A stretch of 64,000 nt of DNA from Acanthosepion lycidas (taxonomy: Eukaryota > Mollusca > Cephalopoda > Sepiida > Sepiidae): NCBI GenBank assembly GCA_963932145.1, contig OZ010573.1:88056163-88120162 (forward strand), in the 5' to 3' direction. Positions 44,901 through 57,718 of this stretch are shown piece by piece; positions within the stretch are counted from its first letter, which is position 1, and every line of letters starts with the position of its first letter. A program made the translations under genes and the position numbers. The notes below the pieces were generated by a model that was given only the letters and a program-made list of their open reading frames with translations, made no database searches and had not been told where the DNA came from.

Positions 44901-46432
44901 ACAGTTTTTATATAATTCATCATCAAAAAAGAAAACAATTATTAGATCGCATGTGAAACTATCTAAAAAACTTAATAAAAGCACCTTGAAGAGGTGATGT
45001 AATAAAAATGGCAAAACGAAAATAACATAGAAAACAAACAAATCTTTGATGTCTTATGAAAGCCGAAATTACCCAAACATGATAAAATTTTAATATGCAC
45101 CGGAATCCATGGAAATGGTGCGAAAGATAGATAAAATATATAAATAAAAACTTATTATTTTTCTTACTCTTTAAGCAAACCTTTCTAAATAAAAGAATTG
45201 CTGTCCAAATAAACCCAATATTTTTAGTAGTTCGTTTTTTTTAGTAATCAATAGAAAAAAAAACGATATTTGTCTTTCGTTTCTTCTAAATCTTGCAGTT
45301 TACAAATTACCATCGTAAGGGAACGACCCAGCTATTTTATATAATTGCATACGCAGTTCACAAATTATTATTCCCAAATCTCTCTTGTCAACAAATATTC
45401 AGTACTTCTGCTGAATGTGTTTAAGTGGCTTTTAAACTCTATCCTGTTTCTTACCGCTGAGTTAATTTGCAACCTGGAATTAGTTTATTGCATTTGGTTC
45501 CAACGGTGCAGCCTGCATCTTAGGTGCGATGGAAACGGATTAACAGGGGATGCGGAATGATTTTAAAAAATTCATACGCCAAAAATAAATATGATTTCAA
45601 AATTCAAAACATTATTACGGATTACTTGTAATTACATGCATGTGTACTAGTATAACTAGTTATAAATAATTATTAACCGATTTTATCTTTGTGATGTTTT
45701 GCATTATATTACGTTGTAGTTAATCGGGTTCGCAAATTGGAGGAGAGAGTTATCAATGATAATGAAGTTCTGACTTCGAGTCAGCGGTTAACTCCTTTAA
45801 CTACCTCGCTGTTTTTTGTTTATTTTTAAATGTACTTTTTTTCACATAAAATTCGGCCCAGATAAAAAAAAAATTGATTTGAGAACCACTTGTTTATAAT
45901 CTACCCAAAGAAATTCGAAAATATGGATCTAAAATTTCCTTAGATGGAAATTTCAGTTAATTGTATTGTGCTAGATTGGAATTCACGAGAACGAAAAAAA
46001 AACAAGGCTGATAACAATTTCGAAGAATTGTGAATTCAGAATATAACATCCAAGATCAGTATTCTGATAGAAATACTAAAACATATTCAGAAGAAAACAC
46101 TCAGATACTCATATAACAAAAACTGTATATCTTAATCGTATTTAAAAAAAAAAAAAGCCAAAAATAAACAATGTTTACACATGATCAAAATCATTAAACA
46201 TAAACTAACTTTGAAATGATAAAATTTCTTTCGGATTATGAAAATATATTGAAAATATAAAGAAATTTATACAAATGAACAAATTAATAAAACTAAGCAA
46301 ATAAATAAATTAAACTTCATTCAAACTTCTATATGACAGTGTAACATTAACACAAATGCGTGCCATAATGCACATATAAATTTAAAATTAAACGTATTTT
46401 TAGCGAAACAAATATAAAAGCAGTCCATCTCC
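44901..46432. other. AT-rich spacer, nothing recognised
   Basis: About 1.5 kb without recognised elements. Confidence 0.5.
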
Positions 46433-47035
46433 ACCGATCAGACCTTGAACTACCGCCAGTCACGGCGAACGGATGTGCCTTCGAGGAGACTCCGTGTTTT
46501 GGGCTTCAAACTCACAACCGACCTCAGCTGGAACTCCTACATACAATTCAAAAGCTAAAGATGCGGGTAAAATGATCGGGCCGATGAGGCCGAAAATGGA
46601 GTACTGTTGCCATATTTTGGCGGGAAGCTACCCAGTCCGCACTTTCTACTCTTGAGTTCAAAAGCGCCTACGAGTCCTTGTTGGGGAAGAATTATTTGCC
46701 ACCCCCCAAGCTCTCTCTCATAGGCGGGATGTGGCGAAACTCTCACTGCTCTATTGCTAATTCCATGGAAAGTGCTCGAACGAAGTGCATTCCTTAGTTT
46801 CGCCAGTTCTAACATTCACAGCTAGGACCCGCCATGACACTTACATTGTAGCTACCTACATTTGCTAAGTATTCCATTGGTGAAAAGTAACTTCTACTCC
46901 AACAGCTATTTTCCGCGACCCACTGCTCTGTGGAAAAGAATCCCAAGAGGATGTTTCCCCGATTACTATAATCTGTTGAAATTTAGATTTAATCGTTATC
47001 TTAACTCTTCTATCCACTACCACTTAATGTAATCC
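46433..47035 (+). pseudogene. Jockey/CR1-like LINE RT C-terminal fragment
   Basis: The plus strand reads, across shifts, PKMEYCCHILAG, a VQKRLR-like block, LSHRRDVAKLSLLY, FHGKCSNEVHSLV, TARTRHDT, and near the end PRGCF and NLLKFRFNRYLN. It is the clearest example of this C-terminal order in the window, with about one disruption per 60 bases. The shadow frame on minus at 46555 is not a gene. Confidence 0.82.
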
Positions 47036-48739
47036 TCTACATTGAATGCCCGCGGGCCTTGTACAGGGAGAGCATTACTGTAAAAAAAGACGTACTTAAG
47101 AGTTTACTATTGATATAATCGTATTTTTTTTCTTTTGAGTTCTACATTTAATGTTTTGAAGCACGACACTTATTCAGATTAAATTTTGAGTAATTTTAAA
47201 TTTTAAATGAAATTTCATGGCAACAAACAGATTATTGTCGAAAACCATAATTAAAATATGAATATATCCTTCGGCGTCACAAGAATTCTGTAGTCATGTA
47301 GTCATAGAAGCTACATGGCGTTCATTACACGCCTCGGGCCGAAATGATCTTTTCGAGACGAGAAATATAATCACCGATGAGAATCACACTTGCCTAGATG
47401 GGAAATTTGGTTATTTATTGCATGTAACATCTTGAAAAGTAATTTTTTTCTGCTGAAAGAGTTTTAAATCAATAAACTAAAAACACCCCTCACGAGAAAT
47501 ATTCGTTAATAAGCAAGATATTTTTTTTTATTTCTTTTTACTTCTCTATGTGATTTTTATACCTTTTTATTCCTTAATAATGAAACAAGAAACTCCCACT
47601 GTGTCTAACAACATTCTTGGGGAAAAAAACTTCCGCTCGTAAATCTTTCAAACTCGTTCTATAAACAGTCCAAGACCGTAATGTTGGTTTTGTTCAAAAA
47701 TATATTTTCCTTTTATTTTGCATGCTGATTTAGCGCATGCGCAAATATCTGCAATCAGATGTCGACTCCCAACAGCAATGGCTTCTAAGCGAAACTATTT
47801 TAATAATTCAAGTTAGCATTTTTCCAAGAATATATATCTTGAGATAAAATATTCGTTTCAGCATACAGTCTCTAATTGTGACTTAGATAAATGGAGACTT
47901 ACTAAATCGGGGTAAATCAGTCGAACAAAACCCTTGAAATGATATGAATATCACTCTAGTTCAATGACTACGTGAAATTAGCTATGTTAAAATTTTGTAT
48001 GACCGTAGTCCAGGCGAAAAAATGAGGTTGGAACTTTGAGAATAATCAGACGACAATGCTTTACTAAAAATAACCCAAAATTAATTAAAATATTTACTTC
48101 TCCAAATGCTATTAAACGAACTTAACTTTTCATAATGGCTATTTCTAGTGGCTACAAATGAAATTGAATAACCTTGATATTATTGGATCTATTAACACAG
48201 TTTGCTTATGAAAATTTCTTATTTTGAAACTCTTCATGCACAGGAAAGATAATATTACGAATATAATTCAATAAGCGTCAAAACATTAATTCATTTCCAT
48301 CGCTACATACATAGGATTTGAGCAATAGGTCCGTCACTTGGTATATAGTTATGAGTTAAATGATGATCTAAAATTCTCACTGTATAATGTTTTGGCTATG
48401 GGATTCATAGGCACTATTGAATTAAGTGCGTTGACTAGGAATGAATTTACGTTTAAAATTAAATATTTATGTTGAAAAGTAAATGCTTTTTAAGCAATAG
48501 GCTAGCGATTAGTTGATATACATACATCTAATAGGAAAGCAAAATATGGTGGTATGTGGAACATGAAATTATTATCATCGTTTAGATATATCAAAAATTC
48601 CATATGAATCCGATGAACATAAACGAAATTTCGGTGTTCATTGTCGTTTACCTCTGAATTTGTTCCTGATCTTTACCAGAAAATGAAAACTATAAAACCT
48701 CCTACAGAATGTCGTGAAGGAAAGCGAGAATAAAGAATT
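47036..48739. other. AT-rich spacer, nothing recognised
   Basis: About 1.7 kb with no recognised element. Confidence 0.5.
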
Positions 48740-49400
48740 AAATATCAAATGCAATAAGACAAAATGCATGGTTGTTAGCAAAAGAGTGAGCCAAAACGTT
48801 CGAATTGCAAATCGGAGATACCCAAATCAAACAAGTACAAAAATTTCTATATCTGGGAAGGGTTTTAACATAAGACGGAAAGTGAGACACTGAAATCTGA
48901 AGACACATTGGGAGAGCTAAATATGCATTCCAAAATTTAAGCAGAATATTAAAAAAATAGACAAGAAAGTAGTATTAAACAGTTATGTGATATCTGTTCT
49001 CCTTTATGAGAGTGGATACTGGACAATCTACTCAAAGATGAATAAGAGACTTGTAGAAAAAGAAATGTGGTTTTACTGAAGGTTGCTGAGGATACCATGG
49101 AACGAAAATGTGAGCAATAGTGAAGTTTTAGAGAAAATGGAAACGAAATGTAGAGTTATACTTAACATCTGGGAGAAACATTTGAAATTTCTAGAGTACA
49201 TAATGAGGAAAGAAGGCTTGAAATATCTGATACTCACAAGTCAGATTAATGGCAAGAAGGACTGAGTTAAACAACGTATAACATAGTGAGCTTGAGAAAT
49301 AGCAAAAAGAAAAAAATTAAGAGCTACAAAGAACAGGAAATTGTGGAGATCCTTGATCGCCTACGTCCTGAGTGAACACGGCACATACTGAAGATTTACT
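48740..49400 (+). pseudogene. RTE LINE RT C-terminal fragment, plus strand
   Basis: The plus strand reads, across stops, QKFLYLGRVLT, a block like GRAKYAFQNLSRILKK, YVISVLLYESGYWTI, then an open stretch LRIPWNENVSNSEVLEKMET, LKFLEYIMRKEGLKYLILTS. This is the RTE tail, the only clear plus-strand copy of the family here. It ends about 49400 with no poly(A). Confidence 0.8.
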
Positions 49401-49633
49401 CCATTAATTCGGTCTTCCTGTTATTATGCACAGACAAACTAATTTTTTAAAGTTATGAAAAATAACATCGAATATTACGATATTTAATTTTTTTTCAAAC
49501 TAGTATTATTGTATCGTGTTCTAGAGCACAATTGATCATTTGGAAATACATTTAATGTGATATTATCAACCACATCTGTGTTATTTAATGTCAAAACCTA
49601 TGTTTGCTTATACGTGAATCCATAGTTATACGT

Positions 49634-49926
49634 AAGCCTTTAATTTGAATCTGTAGGTAATCTGTAGGTATTGTGTTTATAAGCCTTTAATTTGAATCTG
49701 TAGGTAATCTGTAGGTATTGTGTTTATAAGCCTGTAATTTGAATCTGTAAGTAATCTGTAGGTAATCTGTAGTTATTGTGTTTATAAGCCTTTAATTTGA
49801 ATCTGTAGGTAATCAGTAGGTATTGTGTTTATAAGCCTTTAATTTGAATCTGTAGATAATGAGTAGGTATTGTGTTTATAAGCCTTTAATTTGAATCTGT
49901 AGGTAATCAGTAGGTATTGTGTTTAT
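49634..49926. repeat. 47-base minisatellite, six units
   Basis: Units start aagcc at 49634, 49681, 49728, 49786, 49833 and 49880. Spacing is 47 bases except for the third unit, which is 58 because of an 11-base internal duplication (gtaatctgtag type). Units differ at a few bases. Confidence 0.95.
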
Positions 49927-50671
49927 ACTTGACGCCATAAGTAGACACTATGTTGTTTTTTTTTACTTTGGCCCATAGAAGACATATATGTGTTGTGTTT
50001 ATACTTAATAACATATGTATATACGTTTCATCTATTTACTTCGGTCCATAGGATATCAATATGTGTTGTGTTTATACTTGAGGCCATAAGTCGTGTTTTA
50101 ATCGAGGCCTGGGGTAGATAAGGTCATGTTTATATCTGTCCACAAAGACACACATATAAAGTTTTATTTTAATTTTTCAAGCACGTGTTATATAGTCGAT
50201 AAAATAAAGAATTTTTGTGATTATCCCACTCATATTAGATCTCTGCTTTTCTCTGTTAATTCATATACCACATTCTTCTAAAAGCTATTTGACGATCATC
50301 GGTAATATTATGTTTGAGTCCCGTCCGACGTTGACCGTGGGGAATTATGAGATTGTACATTTAATGCTTTTTCTTAGTGAAAATTTAAATCCTGCAGAGA
50401 TTAACATCTACAATATGAAATAAAAACACTTTCTGGTTATAACATCTGATAAGGTTATTTATTACACAGTCTGAGAAAAATCTCCACGCTATTTTCTTAC
50501 ATGCTTGTGTGTGTGTATGTATTTTTATATTTGGATAGCAATTACACCCTTATATGTTTTTTGAGAAATGACTTTTGAGGTACTTCTTTTAAGTTTTTTC
50601 GGAACTATTCTGTGTAGAATGTATAAATTATTCAAATGATTGTGCGTTTAGAGCTCTTTCATCAAAACTTC
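49927..50671. other. Spacer with diverged repeats of the previous array
   Basis: Stretches such as ttgtgtttatacttga and ggcccata recur at about 49920, 49970, 49995, 50040 and 50068. Otherwise nothing recognised. Confidence 0.5.
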
Positions 50672-50890
50672 TTTTCCTTATCGATGATGGAATGGATAGC
50701 GACTCGGAATGAGAATTCGGAAAGCCGAGTTCGAATTCCAGTGGAGTTCGTTGCACTCACATACTTGAATATCATCTTGGAAACGGTATGAATCCAGAGA
50801 CTCATCAAGCTATGCGTTAAACAGTAAGGCTTTTACTTGGAAAAACAATCATTGTTATTTTAAAAAATTGATAATATAAAAATTTGCTTG
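50672..50890 (+). mobile_element. tRNA-headed SINE, copy E (no 5S part)
   Basis: gatggaatggatagcgactc (A-box-like), then gagttcgaattcc (B-box-like), lead into a body that matches the other SINEs (tatgaatcc). No 5S-like sequence is visible upstream. It is not a tRNA gene: no full cloverleaf and no acceptor stem. Confidence 0.6.
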
Positions 50891-52520
50891 CAACAAACGA
50901 TAGAATATTCTTCTAATCCGAAATATGCTTCGCCTTTAAAATAAACAACTAAGATTTGATAAACCGTAAAAAAAACAAAAAAATCTATCACGCAATCTAT
51001 CGTTACCACAAAGAATGATTCTAGTAACTTGTTAGTCTAACCAGTGACCGACATTTTAAGGCTTTTGCAATCAAGCTTACCACTTGCTGCACTGGTATCT
51101 TGGCGCTGTGAAAAATAATGCCTAGACATTGCTTTTTAGATTGCAAGTGAATTGTTTCCTAGATTGCAAGTGAAATAAGGTTGGGGATCGTAGTTATAGA
51201 TTGTAGCTGTGGTGGTGCCTATGTCATTCAAAATTTTGCCATATCAAATGTATATAGTAGGAGGTACTTACTGCTGTGAGATGTTTACATTTTCCTCTAG
51301 AAGATTGACCATCAAGTTTAGTAATAAGTTTAAACGTCTTTTTGTGTCTTGCTACTGTGATTGTGTACAAGATAAAATCCATATTAGTAAATAACTATTT
51401 CGGCAAGACACATAAAATGTTATGTTATACGCCTACACGTTATATTGTGCCGTCATTTCTTTCCGAAACGAAGCCCGTGTATCCGGAACTTCAATATTTC
51501 GACATGACAAATTCCAAGTGTTCCCAGCGCCATTTACTTTGAACAGATGTCAATTCAAATAAAACTGTCTCTCGCAATGGAGATTAATCTTGCCAGTGCT
51601 TTCAAATATTTAACCAAATGCCCATAAACAAATTGAGCACTGAAATCCTACCCGATGACCGTGCATCAACGTTTCGCTTAAATGACGACCGACTTTGCTC
51701 AAATTCGGGCGACTTTATGGAATCAGATTCCGATTTCATTTTTTTTTTCGTAGATGTCTTGATTTAGTTGCATTCTTTTTCTTTCAAACGAATTCGACTC
51801 CATTACCCAACAACCATTCCGATTTCTTCTTTTTTCATCTATCACATACAATCAGTATACGAGGCTACCAGTTTCTGGTTGTAGATTTCGCGCAGAACGC
51901 ATGGACAACTAAGGTGACATAAAATTTAATAAAAAAAAAAAAACATCTTGCAAATTCCATTGACATAAGCGACATAAAGTGGAATTATGTTTCACAAGGC
52001 AACTCATCAGAACAAGAATTTAAAAAAAAAAAAAAACGGCGTTGAATACGTGACAGGTAGACTGGAAACAAAGTTGTTTATATCGATAAAATTCCAAGTG
52101 ACGTGTTATTTAATCTACATGCCAGACAAACCTTAATGGATAGAAAATCCACTTCCAGTGATTATGAAGTTTGCTAAGAATGAAGTCTCATATTCATCAG
52201 AGTAAAAAAAAAATTAGATAACGAAAGTTTGGAAGACATCCAAAAACCAGTCATGCCTATTTTGCCGCCTCGGGTTTTCAAAGATTTCAATTTGATAGGA
52301 CGTAAGAGGAGTGTAAAGCAGGCTCTGAAGTCTTCATGAGTTTTTGTTAGACATTGCATCTAATCAGAAGCCTGGGGTACATTGGAGATATTTTAATCAA
52401 TAAAGGTGTATATCTTATTCCACTGAAACTAATGTAAATGGCTTAATGTATTTTAAAACTGTTGCAATTTTTGTCGTTCTTCAAATATCAACTTCAAACA
52501 AAATACACATATAGCTTCAA
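50891..52520. other. AT-rich spacer, nothing recognised
   Basis: About 1.6 kb. A tagattgcaagtgaa pair at about 51139 and 51163 is the only repeat noted. Confidence 0.5.

Positions 52521-52576
<56 letters not shown>
52521..52576. repeat. (GATA)n microsatellite
   Basis: About fourteen units. Confidence 0.95.
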
Positions 52577-52577
<1 letters not shown>

Positions 52578-53288
52578 AAGAAACTGAGGTGAAGGTTACA
52601 AAACTCCGAATGCACAGGAATTGAACCTAGCAAAAATACAAATGACGATGGTCTTTATTAGGGGTTGTAATCTAAGGAGGAATTCCTCCTCAAGGGAGAA
52701 TTTAAGAGTTTCTGAGGGGACTCTAATTCACTGTAATCTTCGTCAGAATAAAACCATTTTAAATACCCTGACCTTTTATTGAACTTTTTATTTATTAAAA
52801 TACAATACCCTATTATTTATTGGGGTTTCGTTTATTAAAATATGTCACCGTTTATTTATTTAATTATTAATTATGAATTAAAACAAAATATTGTACATAT
52901 ATTCAAGTAAAAAATCTGTATCCATTTTCTATTGCAATTAAAGTTGTAAACCTCCTCTATTAAAATAACCCATGTAAATATATACGTACAAATACAGAAA
53001 AGAATGGAGATTTTTCAGTAATATATGCATTCTATTTGGAATTCGCCTTTTGAGTTGGAAGTTAGGGCTATGACATTCTGATATATGGTGAAAAGGTTAC
53101 AATGGCCAAAGAAGGTTGAAACCTACTGATCAGTATGAAGTTAAATTCAGCGTTAGATCGTGGATACGCTTGGTCCGCAATGCCAACAACAGGTAATCAT
53201 CTTTTAATGCAGTTTTTGTTCAAGATGTAGGCAATCATGTCTCAACACAACTTCCTCACAATTACAACTCTAAGGAACTTTTGGATTA
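52577..53288. other. Spacer with a 16-base palindrome
   Basis: aggaggaattcctcct at about 52676-52691. Nothing else recognised. Confidence 0.5.
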
Positions 53289-53725
53289 AGGTCATATCCG
53301 ACTGTTAACACCTGTTCTCGTCCGATTACCGAACAGAAGTAAAGTCGAATCTGCTCGGTGTCTAGAAAGGTGACCGAATGGGAATACCAGCGGCTGTAAT
53401 CTATGATATGCAAGTGTTGTAATGGATTTCGGATAAGTCAAAGCTGAGTTCCAATTCCAAACAGGTTCGTTATATTCTTTTATTCGCAGATACCATGGGG
53501 AAAGTTATGGTTACCCCCACTTTTCTCCTTCTACATATGAGTTAAATTTATAGGAATTTCAATAGATAAGCATTATAAGTTTTAAAACGTTCTTACACTC
53601 AAAAAATCATTATGATCATTACACAAAATTTAAAATCCCAAAGTATTTTTTGGCTCTAAATAACAAGAAATGCAAAAAGGTTGATAAACTTAAAAAAAAA
53701 AAATCAAATCGCTAAATCATTCAAC
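53289..53725 (+). mobile_element. 5S rRNA/tRNA-headed SINE, copy B
   Basis: A 5S-like head (gttctcgtccgattaccgaa, then ggtgaccgaatgggaatacc) is followed by a tRNA-like part (tgttgtaatggat, then gagttccaattcc). The shared body follows (gttatattcttttattcgca), and an A run ends it at about 53700. Confidence 0.82.
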
Positions 53726-53744
53726 CTAAGTAATCATTCATTTT

Positions 53745-54190
53745 TTCCATCCCCTTCTCCATGTCCTGTCATATAATCACAAAAACTCATGAAACAATTT
53801 ATTCGCTATTCTCTCTCTTTTTCTCCATTACGCAACACGTCAAGCAAATATTAAATTTTAACTGCCGTCTCAGAAAATTGAATGATCTCTTTCTGATTGT
53901 AAGTATGTTTTCCCAGTTCCTATTTTTTAAAGCGGCTTATTGCAAACCTATTCAATCCATGTTATTCTCAGAATCCATTTGGTGAGCCACATCTCCGTCG
54001 ATTCAAGAAATTATTGACTGCCATATAGCCTTGTAAATATGATATAGTAATTCAATACGCTATTCCTAGCGAATTTTTCTTCTGAATATTTTGTTTATTT
54101 TCTGGAAGGCCTTTTTCTCTATTATATAGAGCCTAAAGTTTCCTGTGTCATCGGTTACTACACGAATCAAATAGTTAATTTCTCAAAAAG
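53745..54190 (-). pseudogene. RTE LINE RT C-terminal fragment
   Basis: Minus strand: AFQKINKIFRRKIR, then a gap, then NWENILTIRKRSFNFLRRQL, matching the AFQKLSK...LRKMET...ILRIRKR...LKFL order of the RTE tail. Heavily frameshifted. Confidence 0.65.
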
Positions 54191-54229
54191 GGTTAAAAAT
54201 TTCTTTTAAATGGTATCACCCAAAATAAG

Positions 54230-54760
54230 GCAAAAAAGCCACTAAGACACACGGTGTTACTGGATGTGAAAGAATTAGGAACAAAAGCATTATAATGAGC
54301 AGAAAGAGAAAAGAGTAATCAGGAGGACAGTATATAGCGTTTGACATTGCATTTAAATTTTTGTAGATTAAATTGGCTGGAAAGTATGGAGCCGGAAAGG
54401 GAGTTCCACAAGCGAGAAAAAAAAAACTGTTAGCATAGAACTTATATCTACATTTAGCCAGCTCAACTGTAAATTGATGAGATCTTAACGCCAGTCTAGT
54501 AATGCGTTTAAATTCATGAAGTCTATCTACTATAGCAAAGAGATCATCTGAACAATTACCTATGAATTAATTTATAGAAATGGGAGAGACAAACATAGTG
54601 CGGTGGTTAAGTGATTGAAGCCCAACCTCCTACTCAAAACCAATAATATTGTTGATACTTCTTTGGATCATATCAAGGATCTCCAGGAGAGGGGCATGGG
54701 CACCAGGCCATATGTGGCAGCAATATTCTAAGCAAGGACCAATGGTAGACTTATAGATAT
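54230..54760 (-). pseudogene. Jockey/CR1-like LINE RT C-terminal fragment
   Basis: Minus strand: a WPGAHAPLLEILDMIQRSIN reading, LQSLNHRTMF, NCSDDLFAIVDRLHEFKRIT, RLALRSHQFTVELAKC and LWNSL. Same blocks and same strand as 40130-40480, but longer. Confidence 0.78.
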
Positions 54761-54929
54761 ATAAGATAGATTCCAGAGAGAAAAAAATTTCTCGCGCGAC
54801 AGAGAAATACGCAATTATGTTAGGGAAACATCAGAATGTTTAAACATACATGCACACAAACACAAACAAGCCCATATATTGCACAAACATAAGAATACTT
54901 ACATATAGTACTTATTTTACGTGAAGTGT

Positions 54930-56180
54930 ATCTTCTAGACGCAGTGGATCATGGCTTTCCATAACTTCCTATCATTTATAGGTCTTAGCAGTTTTTGTCT
55001 TTTGACAATCCTTCCCTCTCCTGCCATCCATTTACGCAAGGTCGGATATTCACTGTTTCCGTCTGTCCCGCTTTTGTTCACTACATCTTGTGTGTGTCAA
55101 ATTTCCTAAACCTTCTTTTTTCATTAGGGATCCTACTCACTTTCTGATTATAAGTATATGTGGCCAGATTTATTTCTATTTTCCTTAAAACTTGTTCGTT
55201 GCTTACACTGGACTTGTCGGTGAGATTAGGAAGGGAACCCCCATCCATACTGGAAAGAGTGAGAACACCTACTAGACTTGAGAAAAGTATTTACCTGATA
55301 AAATTATTTAAGAGAAAGATTTTATAAATTTAAACTGAAACCATGACTGGCTGTTCGGTTAATGAATTCCGAATGTTGTCTTAAAGGATTACCGTTACCA
55401 TTCTGGAGAATCACATTTCTCATGCCAATCTTCTTTTAGTCTGTGAGCCAATTGTCTAGAACTTTTTTTAGTCATTTCTAATCAAATTTTCTTCTTAATA
55501 CTTTGCTTAGTTTTTGAATGGCACCTTTTGCTATTTCAAAGCGTCTTCCGGATTTACTGTTACATCCGTCATCTGTTAAAACACTTCCCTGATATTTAAA
55601 AGCCTGTACTTATTTTGACATCTATGCAGTTCCTAACTTGTGCTGTTTGTCTTGCTGACAACTGTACATTCTGTCTTCTAACAAATGATTTAGTAATTTA
55701 TTCATGCTTACTTTTAATATCTTGTCTATGTATCCCTGTTGTCTTATTTCTGCGTTTACTTTCGACACGGTGTCATCTATACGTCTTCTCTTGCTGGGAT
55801 AGTTGCTACTGACAGTACATTCTGGAAGAATATATAGGTCTTTTTTTTAGCCTCGCTGTAAATGTTACATGATTCTAGTGAGAAGATACATCTTTTAATC
55901 ACGACCTTTTCTATTTTGTGTACTGAACCTACTTTTGGTTTCCTGCAATTATAATCTCTGGATTATTCTAAGATCCTTTACAAATAGATCAAGTTTTCCT
56001 AGCAGTTCAAATAGATCTTTGTACCGTAACCTTAACAAATGATTTTTCGTGGTCTATGAAACATAGGTGTACATCATTCAACATTTGTATTTGACTCTTT
56101 GATAGCATTTTGATAATAAATATCGCATTTCCTATTCCAGTGACCTTAAAGAAGCCACAATGTTCTTAACCATGCGAAGC
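54930..56180 (-). pseudogene. RTE LINE reverse transcriptase, long decayed copy
   Basis: The minus strand begins with a QCGFFKVTGIGNAIF-like block (56150), then NDVHLCFIDHEKSFVKV (motif A, about 56060), LFELLGKLDLF, a DDTVSKVNAEIRQQ stretch (motif C remnant with YADD damaged, about 55770), and FKYQGSVLTDDGC with AIQKLSKVLRRK (55560-55490). The tail LRKIEINLATYTYNQK and LWKAMIHCV ends near 54940. It covers most of the palm and tail of an RTE RT. Many stops. Confidence 0.82.
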
Positions 56181-56593
56181 AAAAGAAACGTATTACATGA
56201 GCATTAAAATGGAAATCTTGTTTCAAGTTATTTGTCACCGACAGTCACAAGAAGTGAATTAATAGTCGTTTTGTTAGTGACATCCGCCTGATATCCACAC
56301 ACAGGTCAGTATACGCGCATATGCATATGAGACAGAGTTTGAGAAATAGTCAGAGACGGAGAAATATTGACACATAAAAAGAAATAAGGATCTTCGATGA
56401 AAGAAATTTAATTTTAATCGATATTTTTCTCAGTGCGTTTAGAGAAATAAATTAGCTTGATTTAGGACGTAGCATTAAATACTCATGAAACCAAACTAAT
56501 AACTTTACTTCATTACAGAGCAAATTCTGAATGTTTCCAGTAATAATGAATGGTACTATCAATAAGGTTCCTAAGCCGGAACGTCTTTTGGTA

Positions 56594-56673
56594 TTAGGCT
56601 GGTGCAAAAATAATGTCGTTTTCTCACATATGTTACTATGTGAGAAAACGACATTATTTTTGCACCAACCTTA
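56594..56673. mobile_element. Palindromic mariner MITE, short variant
   Basis: An 80-base copy with ends ttaggctggtg/ccaacctta, bounded by TA on both sides (56592-56593, 56674-56675). The arms aataatgtcgttttctcaca pair perfectly around a 10-base centre. It lacks the gacgtaat segment of the other copies, so it is a distinct subfamily. Confidence 0.93.
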
Positions 56674-56874
56674 TACTTGTCCACGTGGTACTCATATACC
56701 CCACTCATTGCTAGAGATGCTCTGAAAATGACATGTTTACTATACCCCTCAATTCAGGTACCTGATTCGACCTGACATATTCTCTCTTTACAGAGAATCA
56801 GAGTCGGATCAGACTAAAAAAACAAAACAAAAAAAAAAAGACAGTTGCTACCAGATCTGAACTGAAGCTAACTT

Positions 56875-57258
56875 ACGGTCATAACACGTTGAAACACCAG
56901 TTCCCGTACGGTTACAGTAGTTAAGCACTGTTCAGCTTAGTCAATACCTAGATGAGTAACTGCTTGGGAATAACAGGTGCTGTAAACTTTGATCTGCGAG
57001 CCATCTAATGAATAATGACGTGGAATAGTTAAACGGAGAGCCGAGTTTAAATTGTTCATTATATTCATTTACGAGCAAATACCCCTGGGAAAGATATGAA
57101 TTCACCGCTTCTCCTCCCAGTTATGGGTTAATTACGAAGACTTGTATCATTAAATCCTTATTATCTTTCCCCATCAAAACAAAAAATCATGCAATATAAA
57201 AATAATTTTTGACTTTAAATAACATTGAAAATATTGATAAGCCGTAGAAAATGATTCA
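56875..57258 (+). mobile_element. 5S rRNA/tRNA-headed SINE, copy C
   Basis: The head acggtcataacacgttgaaa through ctgcttgggaataacaggtg follows the full length of 5S rRNA (56875-56992), with substitutions. tRNA-like ccatctaatgaataatga and the shared body (ttatattcatttacgag, gggaaagatatgaat) follow. The end resembles copies B and D (ttgataagccgta). Confidence 0.85.
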
Positions 57259-57269
57259 ATTATTCGATG

Positions 57270-57660
57270 GACTGAAGGTGACCTATCCTCACTTGAGTTC
57301 AAAAGCGTTTACGTCGCCTTGTAGGTGATAGAGTACTTTCCATATTACAACTTCTTTCCCACTGACGAAAGTTTGCTAGCCTCTCGCTACGTTATTGCTA
57401 TATTCATGGCAGCTGTTCGGTTGAAGTAAATTTCTTGCTTCCACCCGTTCAACCTATCCGTTCAAACAGCTACGAGCGTCAGGCCACGTAAACTGAGTCG
57501 ACTCATTATTCTTTTCATGTTCCATTGGTAAGGAGGAACGTTCTATTGGCATATGCTTCGCCAGAACTGTTACATTATGGAACAGATGCTTCCCCGATCA
57601 CTAAAATCATCCTAGACCTCTTTAAACGTTAGCGATCATACAAATCTTCATAATATTATC
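57270..57660 (+). pseudogene. Jockey/CR1-like LINE RT C-terminal fragment
   Basis: The plus strand reads FKSVYVAL with a following VGD-like region, RKFASLSLRYCYIHGSCSVE, VQPIRSN and DASPITKIILDLFKR. Same block order as 46433-47035. It lies directly between two SINE copies. Confidence 0.72.
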
Positions 57661-57718
57661 TTCTTTGTCCATTCTTTTACGCCCTTAAAAAAAAACTCAT
57701 TTGTAATTCTCTAACTTG

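Noticed and set aside
50672..50740. tRNA gene
   Set aside because: Only A-box-like and B-box-like segments; no acceptor stem or complete cloverleaf.
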